DNA of 34,647 nt. Origin: Candidatus Kapaibacterium sp. GTDB lineage: Bacteria > Bacteroidota > Ignavibacteria > Kapaibacteriales > Kapaibacteriaceae. Below are positions 18,605 through 24,443 of the stretch, piece by piece. The notes beneath the pieces are model-generated. The model was not told the DNA's origin. It was given only the letters and a program-made list of their open reading frames with translations, and made no database searches. The translations under genes and the position numbers were made by a program. The stretch covers positions 1-34,647 of the forward strand of contig VEQR01000022.1 of the NCBI GenBank assembly GCA_018883125.1, written 5' to 3'. Position 1 is the stretch's first letter. Every line of letters begins with the position of its first letter.

Positions 18605-18634
18605 GCACATATCCCGCACATATCCCGCACATAT
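18602..18634 (+). repeat. Three perfect tandem copies of CCCGCACATAT
   Basis: The 11-bp unit occurs at 18602-18612, 18613-18623 and 18624-18634 with no spacer. The first copy shares its CCC with the right arm of the preceding palindrome. A slippage-prone microsatellite or the remains of a repeated palindromic element would fit. Confidence 0.85.
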
Positions 18635-18654
18635 CGGGGATGACGGCCACGCGT

Positions 18655-18674
18655 CCCACGGCTGAAGCCGTGGG
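18655..18674 (+). repeat. Palindrome CCCACGGC-TGAA-GCCGTGGG
   Basis: A perfect 8-bp stem with a TGAA loop. Palindromes of this look recur as interspersed repeats in many bacterial genomes (general knowledge); copy number here cannot be checked from one window. Confidence 0.65.
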
Positions 18675-18721
18675 CTGAGCTGCAGCATGGTGTGTTAGGC
18701 GTAGGGCGTAAATCCTCATTC

Positions 18722-18762
18722 GTCACTTGTCACTTGGATCCCCGCTTTCGCGGGGATGACGG
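18722..18762 (+). repeat. Tandem GTCACTT pair followed by ATCCCCGC-TTTC-GCGGGGAT palindrome and GACGG
   Basis: GTCACTT is repeated at 18722-18728 and 18729-18735. An 8-bp perfect stem follows at 18738-18757 with a TTTC loop. The 12-mer CGGGGATGACGG at 18751-18762 also occurs at 18635-18646, so the upstream copy looks like the right half of the same palindrome with its left arm lost or replaced by the 11-bp repeats. Confidence 0.65.
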
Positions 18763-18769
18763 TAATGCC

Positions 18770-18790
18770 CAGTAATTCAGTAATTCAGTA
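18770..18790 (+). repeat. 2.6 tandem copies of CAGTAATT spanning a stop codon
   Basis: Units lie at 18770-18777 and 18778-18785, with a partial CAGTA at 18786-18790. On the minus strand the array encodes the last residues (LNY) and the TGA of the alpha/beta hydrolase, so unit gain or loss could alter its C-terminus. Confidence 0.75.
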
Positions 18791-19742
18791 CCTCCCTCAC
18801 CGTTTCTTCCACCACGCGTGCAACGGCCTTTGATTCCGGTGCGTAGCCGATCTCGTGGGCATCGGCGTCGAGGGGGAGGAAGCGTTTGCGAGTTGAGGCG
18901 AGTTGGTCGTGCATCGTGCGAATGGCATCAACGCTGACGATGGAGTCCTGCGTGGCTTCATCGCGGTACCAGCACATGGTGAGCACGGGCTGCTTGATAG
19001 CCGCGAATGTTTCTTGCGTCATGGAGGTTTCGAGTAGTTCCTGCAGCTGAGAAATGCCTTCGATGCGGTACTTCATGTACCAGTACTTGGCGCGCTCGGG
19101 GTTCTGCATCTTGGTGGCGCGGTAGTCGCCCCCTACCACGAGGCGGGTGAGGGCCAGACCCCACGGGTTGTTGGCGAGGAAGCTCAGGGGGTGACGCAGG
19201 CGGATGTTGGGTGACCAGTTGACGACCGAGTGCACGTCGCTTGGGAAGCGGGAGGCAAGCAACAGGCCGAGCGTACACCCGGTGGAGGTGCCCACGATTA
19301 CCACCTTGCGTCCGAGTCGTTTGCCCACCGCAAGGGCCCGCACCGCGTCGGCATAGACCGAGTCGGGTGAATAGTCGATAAGGGGCTCTGCAGTATTCAG
19401 GCCATGACCATGAAGTCGGGCAAGGTAGAGGTTTGCGCCAGTGCGTCGGGCAACCTCTTCGATGGCAGGGGAGCCATCGTGCCATGTGCCGGAGAAGCCA
19501 TGTAGGTACACAATGGCGATATCGGTGATGGAGCGTGTTGTATCTGCCCAGATGATCCGCGCTTCAACGTCGGGCTTGAGCGGAAGCGATCTTTCGTGCT
19601 GATCGATCATGCGTTCGAGGTCGGCCGGCGCTTTTGGCAACGAAGGGAGTGCCGTGGAGTATGTCGGCCGGGAAGGACTTGGTCCTAGCAGGTAGGCTAC
19701 GACCAACACCAACGGTGCGGCCAGCAGGATGCGTGATTTCAT
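18777..19742 (-). CDS. Alpha/beta hydrolase, membrane-anchored or exported
   Basis: This 321-aa protein opens with a short basic segment and a hydrophobic stretch (ILLAAPLVLVVAYLLG), which is a signal anchor or signal peptide. The fold shows the oxyanion segment VYLHGFSGTW near residue 80, the nucleophile elbow GTSTG with Ser153, a likely acid at Asp261 or Asp266, and His296 in DADAHEIG. Substrate is unknown; the closest general class is the serine hydrolases of the lysophospholipase/carboxylesterase type. The start codon sits 4 nt downstream of a TAGTTTCG box. It is followed by the repeat patch and converges with aspA. Confidence 0.85.
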   Translation of the reverse strand: MKSRILLAAPLVLVVAYLLGPSPSRPTYSTALPSLPKAPADLERMIDQHERSLPLKPDVEARIIWADTTRSITDIAIVYLHGFSGTWHDGSPAIEEVARRTGANLYLARLHGHGLNTAEPLIDYSPDSVYADAVRALAVGKRLGRKVVIVGTSTGCTLGLLLASRFPSDVHSVVNWSPNIRLRHPLSFLANNPWGLALTRLVVGGDYRATKMQNPERAKYWYMKYRIEGISQLQELLETSMTQETFAAIKQPVLTMCWYRDEATQDSIVSVDAIRTMHDQLASTRKRFLPLDADAHEIGYAPESKAVARVVEETVREVLNY

Positions 19743-19746
19743 GCGC

Positions 19747-19754
19747 CGAAACTA
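19747..19754 (-). promoter_or_regulatory. -7-like box TAGTTTCG, minus strand, 4 nt before an ATG
   Basis: On the minus strand the order is TAGTTTCG-GCGC-ATG. It differs from TAnnTTTG only in C for the last T and keeps the same 4-nt gap as the two exact boxes near 15.75 kb. It lies in the 38-nt spacer after the TSUP gene, so the hydrolase may have its own leaderless transcript. Confidence 0.4.
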
Positions 19755-19780
19755 CGCAACACCTGTTCCATCGGACCGAA

Positions 19781-20755
19781 CTATTGACCTGCCTTTTGCG
19801 TCCGATCAAGCAGGCGCATGGCGAGCGAACCAATAACTACGACCACAGCACTCAACACGAGGTGCTCAAGCGTCGGCTTCAGAACCCAGAGCGCACCAAT
19901 AAGCTGTAGCACGATGATTGTCACCAGCAGATTGGCAATCGCCATGCGATTCCATTTCGAGATCACGAAGGCCCCAAGGGGCGCGAAAATCAATACCACC
20001 GGGGCAGCTGCCAGCCAGGCGTGATACACATTCTCGGACACATCGCGCACCACGAGCGCATGCAATGCAAAACCGCAGACGGTGAGGATGCTCATCAGGA
20101 CAACCGACGTTGGAGTTGCAACCTTTTCGTCGATACCATACCAAAGGGTAAGCACGCAGAATGTTACAAGATCTACCCCATTGCCAAAGATTGCCGTCAC
20201 CACACCACCAACCATTCCAGCGCCAAGGAGTGTCAAGATGTCATTGCGAGACAGCACATCGTCCAGTCCTGGTCTTACAATCCGTGCCTTGTTGCGATTG
20301 GCAAGAAACAGGCCTATTCCAAAGGCCATCCACAGAGAGACAAAGAAGAGCTTGGTCTGGATGGGTTCAAGGAACGGGACTACGAACCATGTCCCGAAGA
20401 GAAGTCCAGCAACACCCCCCAAGGCCGGCCACAAAACCGCACGTGTTTCGATTGGAATTCCCCGGCCGAGGATGAGCAGCGAGGCCGATACCATGCCGAT
20501 GCTCTGAATAGCAAAAGAGAATGAGCGGGCATCGATGGGGGCGATCTTGAGGATCAGTGTGAAGACTGGGAAGGCGATAGCCCCGCCCCCTTCAGCACTG
20601 GCACCTGCAATAAAGGATCCAAACACCATCGTCACTGCAGCAGGCCACCAAGCAAGGACTTTGTCAAGAATACCTGCAGATGTGATATAGGCAACGAAGC
20701 TCGAGACAACGCAAATGGCAAACGGGAGATAGTACCGAAGTGGACGCATGTTCAT
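19781..20755 (-). CDS. Sulfite exporter TauE/SafE (TSUP) family permease
   Basis: This 324-aa integral membrane protein has about eight to ten helices. GSFIAGASAEGGGAIAFPVF near the first helices and GAGMVGGVVTAIFGNGVD in the second half are the internally repeated glycine-rich segments of the TSUP family, which exports sulfite, sulfonates or related anions. The start MNMRPLRYYLP at 20755 is chosen over the upstream open frame (to 20839) because that extension is a polar, shadow-like sequence overlapping the upstream gene. Only 7 nt separate it from the coiled-coil gene, so it is the third gene of a tight minus-strand unit. The transported anion is not determinable here. Confidence 0.85.
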   Translation of the reverse strand: MNMRPLRYYLPFAICVVSSFVAYITSAGILDKVLAWWPAAVTMVFGSFIAGASAEGGGAIAFPVFTLILKIAPIDARSFSFAIQSIGMVSASLLILGRGIPIETRAVLWPALGGVAGLLFGTWFVVPFLEPIQTKLFFVSLWMAFGIGLFLANRNKARIVRPGLDDVLSRNDILTLLGAGMVGGVVTAIFGNGVDLVTFCVLTLWYGIDEKVATPTSVVLMSILTVCGFALHALVVRDVSENVYHAWLAAAPVVLIFAPLGAFVISKWNRMAIANLLVTIIVLQLIGALWVLKPTLEHLVLSAVVVVIGSLAMRLLDRTQKAGQ

Positions 20756-20762
20756 GATGTTC

Positions 20763-21053
20763 TCACTCGTTTCCGCTGAGCATTTTGAGGTAGGAGATGA
20801 TCGTGTTCTGGTTCTCGACGATTGTGTTCTGATTTCCAACGATTGTCTGCTGGTTGCCGATCACTTTCGTCATCGTCTCCACAAGCGTTGAGTGCGCTTC
20901 GGTCACAAAGCGCTGATTCTCCGACAGGATAGTCTGCGACTGAATCAGCTTCTGCTCATTAGTCGTTGCGGCCCGACGTGTTTCGGCGAGCGAATTCGTC
21001 ACCTCGGTGAGCATTGTGATGATGCGGGCAATGTCGGCTTCAATGGCGGCCAT
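20763..21053 (-). CDS. 96-residue continuous coiled-coil protein with Asn at core d positions
   Basis: No family is recognised with confidence. Residues 8-92 fit an unbroken heptad register with a = I8, L15, L22, A29, L36, L43, V50, L57, V64, I71, I78, I85, L92. The d positions are I11, V18, T25, N32, S39, N46, A53, T60, N67, N74, N81 and Y88. The last part is a visible 7-residue repeat (VGNQNTI-type) with three consecutive Asn d layers. No signal peptide or membrane helix is present. It overlaps the end of the HTH gene by 14 nt and ends 7 nt before the TSUP permease gene, which implies coupled translation. A role as an oligomeric scaffold or partner is inference only. Confidence 0.75.
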   Translation of the reverse strand: MAAIEADIARIITMLTEVTNSLAETRRAATTNEQKLIQSQTILSENQRFVTEAHSTLVETMTKVIGNQQTIVGNQNTIVENQNTIISYLKMLSGNE

Positions 21054-21543
21054 GGCGTAGTCGGATCTGTGAGCGGATACGGGAGATGTCAGCCCCCTTC
21101 AGGAGGTCTCGAAGTTCAAGATGCACAACCTTCGGCACAGGATGGGTTTCGGATTCAATGCGGCGCATCAGACGTCCGACATGTTGCAAAGAGAAGCGGG
21201 GCCCAAAGAGTCGCTCGATCATCTCGGCCAGCAGCTGACGTGTCCACACGTCGCTGTCGATGCGATGGTCCCTCGGAGAGCTGCTCATGAGCGCGCGCAG
21301 CATAAGCAGGTGTCGGTCTGTCAGTGATCTCGGTGCCCCAGTCTTTGGACGTGCCTGCAGACCTTCCGCCCCTTTCAGCTTTGCCGATTTTATCCACTGA
21401 CTCACGGCTGCTGCCGAAACATCCAGTGCCGCGGCGATATCAACAGACCGCCAACCGCTGTTGTGCAGTTCCCAGGCGCGCAGACGTCGGCGTTCGAGCA
21501 TCTGCGCCCTCACGGATCGAGGGAGGGGCGTGATGGTAGGCAT
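21040..21543 (-). CDS. IS630-type transposase N-terminal DNA-binding protein lacking the DDE domain
   Basis: From ATG 21543 this is a 167-aa protein. Residues about 15-60 form an IS630-like HTH (RRLRAWELHNSGWRSVDIAAALDVSAAAVSQWI). The winged-helix segment typical of IS630 transposases follows (RLFGPRFSLQHVGRLMRRI). The DDE catalytic domain that should come next is missing, replaced by about 35 residues of basic tail (RIRSQIRLRHGRH). It could be a domesticated regulator or a decayed element. Two points favour function: the frame is clean, and it is tightly coupled to two downstream genes. The frame is open back to 21783, but that part reads like shadow sequence. A 9-bp inverted repeat lies in the divergent region upstream. 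Confidence 0.75.
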   Translation of the reverse strand: MPTITPLPRSVRAQMLERRRLRAWELHNSGWRSVDIAAALDVSAAAVSQWIKSAKLKGAEGLQARPKTGAPRSLTDRHLLMLRALMSSSPRDHRIDSDVWTRQLLAEMIERLFGPRFSLQHVGRLMRRIESETHPVPKVVHLELRDLLKGADISRIRSQIRLRHGRH

Positions 21544-21666
21544 AGGGGAGTTGTCGGAAATTACCGCAGTCTGCGATGAATCCACGAATGATTGTTTGCA
21601 GGCGTTTGAGGATACACAATCCAATGAAAGGCGGGCTTGGTCGGATGCTATATTGCCGCGCCAAAA

Positions 21667-21691
21667 GAGATCTGGATTTGGGCCAGATCTC
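21667..21691. promoter_or_regulatory. Inverted repeat GAGATCTGG-N7-CCAGATCTC
   Basis: Two perfect 9-bp arms (21667-21675 and 21683-21691) flank ATTTGGG. The repeat lies between the HTH gene (start 21543, minus strand) and the plus-strand leader ORF and glycosyltransferase. It could be an operator for the HTH protein or a leader hairpin just before the Shine-Dalgarno at 21702. There is no T-run, so it is not a terminator. Confidence 0.55.
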
Positions 21692-21710
21692 CAATCAGAA
21701 TAGGAGTTCA

Positions 21711-21752
21711 ATGTCGAATACGTTACAACCACGTCATCACACGTCCGCATGA
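21711..21752 (+). CDS. Putative 13-residue leader ORF coupled to the glycosyltransferase
   Basis: ATG 21711 is preceded by AGGAG (21702-21706), the strongest Shine-Dalgarno-like sequence near this gene, although with only 4 nt of spacing. The frame reads MSNTLQPRHHTSA and ends at TGA 21750-21752, which overlaps the glycosyltransferase ATG 21749 as ATGA. Ribosomes ending the leader could re-initiate on the main gene, which has no good site of its own. A frameshifted N-terminal extension is the alternative, but the main protein already starts cleanly with a Rossmann-like strand. Confidence 0.4.
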   Translation: MSNTLQPRHHTSA

Positions 21753-22774
21753 CGCATCCGAAGGTTCTTCTGATAGGGGGCAATCGTGGTCGGTGGACGT
21801 GGCAGGATCGTCTTCACGACGCGCGATATGATAACGGCATCGAGGCGTGGGTGCATGCCACGCAGGGCACGCATGTTGATCATGCTTCGGTGACTCTTGA
21901 TGACGTCAATCGTGCCGATGTTGTGATCTGTAATACGAACGGTCTTTTTAAGCCAAAAGAGGCAATGCGATACATCCGTCTTGCTGAGCAGCGTCGCAGC
22001 GGGGTGCTTTGGGTATCTCTGCTCGAGGGCGACATGCGCGACTACATGCGTCCGCATGATCTTGTCCGGCGCGCCTTTGACGCCAGCGATCTGGTGAACT
22101 GCATAAACCGGCATGCAACCGATGCCATACAGGGTCTTACTACAACGCCGGTGCGATACATCGGCATTCCGTATCCGGTTGAGGGTGTTCGATCACAAGC
22201 AACACCCATAGCCGAGCGACTTTGCCGCGTCTATATCTGTGCATTTCTCATGAAGCGCTGGAATGATGCCATCGTGGCGCGGCAGCTTGGTATCCCCGTG
22301 GACGGTTATCATGTGCGCATGCACCGGCGACTTTCGGAGCTCCATCGGAACTGGAAACGATATGGCACCATATTCGACAAATCAGCACCGGCAACCATTG
22401 CGCGTTCGATGTATCGCGATATGGACCTAACGGCACGGCCTGAATCACGAATGGCCGAATACTATGCCGCCATGGGTAGGAATATGTTGTGGATCAACAT
22501 GGATGAGCGATACACGTGGGCTCGTTACGTGCTCGATGCTGCTGCTCTTGGTGTTCCGATCATTACCACGCAATCCACCGGTCATGGGGACGTACTTTTC
22601 CCCGATACCACCGTCGCAACTCCGTTCGACGTCGTTGATGCAGTTCGACGTTCGCGCCGGCTGCTCGACGATGTCGATCACTATTGTCACGTCTCGGCGC
22701 ACGCGCAGGAGCTCATCTGGCAGTATGATGCACCGAAAGTGGTCAGCGCTCTCTATGCCGAACTCGGGATCTAG
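21749..22774 (+). CDS. Putative GT-B-fold glycosyltransferase
   Basis: This 341-aa protein is not clearly assignable to a named family. The N-terminal KVLLIGGNRG segment looks like a Rossmann strand and loop. The C-terminal half has the GT-B nucleotide-sugar-binding pattern: YTWARYVLDAAALGVPIITT, followed by a conserved-looking short-chain segment and a helix ending in WQYDAPKVVSALY. The middle contains an unusual His/Arg-rich stretch (VDGYHVRMHRRLSELHRNW). No signal peptide or membrane segment is seen. It lies divergently from the HTH unit and converges with the propeller gene with 28 nt between the ends. Transfer of a sugar onto a cell-surface polymer is plausible but is inference. Confidence 0.6.
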   Translation: MTHPKVLLIGGNRGRWTWQDRLHDARYDNGIEAWVHATQGTHVDHASVTLDDVNRADVVICNTNGLFKPKEAMRYIRLAEQRRSGVLWVSLLEGDMRDYMRPHDLVRRAFDASDLVNCINRHATDAIQGLTTTPVRYIGIPYPVEGVRSQATPIAERLCRVYICAFLMKRWNDAIVARQLGIPVDGYHVRMHRRLSELHRNWKRYGTIFDKSAPATIARSMYRDMDLTARPESRMAEYYAAMGRNMLWINMDERYTWARYVLDAAALGVPIITTQSTGHGDVLFPDTTVATPFDVVDAVRRSRRLLDDVDHYCHVSAHAQELIWQYDAPKVVSALYAELGI

Positions 22775-22802
22775 TTCCTCTTCTTGCCGGATTTTAGCTC
22801 AT

Positions 22803-24443
22803 CTAGTCAAGATCCCGAATGTTGACGTAAAAGACATCTCCACGCACCCCTGCAAAGAATACGAGATCGTTGATCACCGTGATAGTCTGCACGATAGAAT
22901 TGTCTGCTACCGTGAAGATCTTCCAGGTCTTGCCCCCATCGGAGCTCGTGAAGATGCCGGGAAAACCTGTAGCATAGATCATAGTACCATTGACCTGAAC
23001 ATCAATGATGTGAGGGGCGCGAGGAAGGTTGCCCTCTGGTGCAAACTTGGTGTATGATCCTGTGGAGTCGCACACGAATGCCCCCTGGTTTGTCCGCACG
23101 ATCCACCCGTTGGGCGACTTATGCACGTCCTGTACCGTTTGCTCTGGTAGTTGACTGAATGCCCGTGACCAGGTATCCCCATTGTCAGGTGAGGACCAAG
23201 TGCCGTCGTTTGTGCAAATGAACACCGTGTTGCCATACGATCGTATCCGGTTAATGGCAGACTCTCCAAAGCGCACACTGAGTGTATCCCAATGCTTGCC
23301 GTCATCCTTGCTTCTGATCACAAGGCCGTGATACAAACCCACGATCACCGCACTATCTGAGACTCCTGTGACGTACTCTCCACTGTATGGCAGACTGGAA
23401 CTGAATCGCTCAACGTCAAGGCCACAGCGTTTCACATGAATCAATCCACGCAGCCGCGCGGTAATGATGTATCCTCCGCGATAGGCGTCGGCAGTTTGAA
23501 TCAACGCACCCGCAAGACCTTCGTGAATCGGATAGGCAACATGCCCACCATCAGGTAGCCACGCAACACCGTGATCGCGAAACCCCGCGTATAGGCCCTT
23601 TGTGCCAGAAACGATGCACTGTACCTCAACCGTTTCCGTGTTGCGGTCAATATTGACGTATTCCCAATAATTCCCGGTGAGAGGTCTGCGATGCAGGCCC
23701 CCTAGTCCAAGCATCACACCGGCATAGAGGTAGTTATTGTGAATCCGAAGCACCGCAATGTGCTCCTGATTCAAGTGGCCCATGCCAAGTTCGGAGATCG
23801 TATGGTCGGTGAGTCGTACAGCAAGAACCGGCAGGCGCGCGCGGCCAACATAGACGACACTGTCAGTTGCTGCCATGCACGTCACATCGCGAATAGCATT
23901 GCTTGTTATCGAGATGCGCAACCCGTTGTCCAATTGGACACTAAGCGTAGAGTCCCGAACTGAAAAGTGCGCATTGGTCGTGCTGTCGACCTTGTTGGGT
24001 GTTTGCGCCTCAAATGCTCCAACCCCGAACGTGTCTTGAAAGAGCCGATTGGTCTGGCCTGATTTGTAACGTTTTGACTGATTCCATGTTAATCCCACGT
24101 CGGTAGTCCTGTGCACGGCTCCATTCGACGTAAGCACGTAAACGGTGTCATCCACGGGCAACACGTCAACGACAGCCTTATGTGGCAATGGGGCTGTTAG
24201 TTCCTTCCAGTGACCACCGTTGTCGGCAGTTATCAGGATGTCGTCCACTGTAGTGAGCAACATCGAACTGTCACAACGGACGATTGCACGCAATCCAGTG
24301 AATAAACGCTCGCCATACCGATTCACTCGCAGTGCGTGTGTTGCTGTATTTTGCGCGGACATGCTGCCAAACAGGACAGTAACAGTTGCGAAAAGAACAA
24401 CTATCCGAGCAAGAGAGGCAGGTACCTTTTTGACTCTAAACAT
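22803..24443 (-). CDS. Exported BNR/YCF48-like beta-propeller protein
   Basis: This 546-aa protein starts with a signal peptide (MFRVKKVPASLAR, then IVVLFATVTVLFG, cleavage near SMSAQ). The body holds repeated Asp-box (BNR/sortilin) motifs of the S-x-D-x-G-x-x-W type: TADNGGHW, TTDVGLTW, SKDDGKHW, SPDNGDTW and SSDGGKTW. These make a propeller like those of photosystem assembly factor YCF48 and sialidases, without visible sialidase catalytic residues. The protein ends at INDLVFFAGVRGDVFYVNIRDLD without a T9SS sorting domain. ATG 24443 is chosen because it gives the signal peptide; upstream residues of the frame are polar. A periplasmic or surface location is likely. Its start overlaps that of the divergent gene. 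Confidence 0.8.
   Translation of the reverse strand: MFRVKKVPASLARIVVLFATVTVLFGSMSAQNTATHALRVNRYGERLFTGLRAIVRCDSSMLLTTVDDILITADNGGHWKELTAPLPHKAVVDVLPVDDTVYVLTSNGAVHRTTDVGLTWNQSKRYKSGQTNRLFQDTFGVGAFEAQTPNKVDSTTNAHFSVRDSTLSVQLDNGLRISITSNAIRDVTCMAATDSVVYVGRARLPVLAVRLTDHTISELGMGHLNQEHIAVLRIHNNYLYAGVMLGLGGLHRRPLTGNYWEYVNIDRNTETVEVQCIVSGTKGLYAGFRDHGVAWLPDGGHVAYPIHEGLAGALIQTADAYRGGYIITARLRGLIHVKRCGLDVERFSSSLPYSGEYVTGVSDSAVIVGLYHGLVIRSKDDGKHWDTLSVRFGESAINRIRSYGNTVFICTNDGTWSSPDNGDTWSRAFSQLPEQTVQDVHKSPNGWIVRTNQGAFVCDSTGSYTKFAPEGNLPRAPHIIDVQVNGTMIYATGFPGIFTSSDGGKTWKIFTVADNSIVQTITVINDLVFFAGVRGDVFYVNIRDLD

Noticed and set aside
20756-20839. 28-codon N-terminal extension of the TSUP permease
   Set aside because: It overlaps the coiled-coil gene in another frame and is polar; ATG 20755 follows that gene's stop by 7 nt.
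21544-21783. 80-codon N-terminal extension of the IS630-derived HTH gene
   Set aside because: It runs across the divergent control region and the glycosyltransferase start, and lacks family similarity; ATG 21543 begins just before the HTH.
24220-24441. 74-codon N-terminal extension of the ASST-fold gene
   Set aside because: It lies antisense to the propeller gene's N-terminal part and would bury the signal peptide at residue 75.
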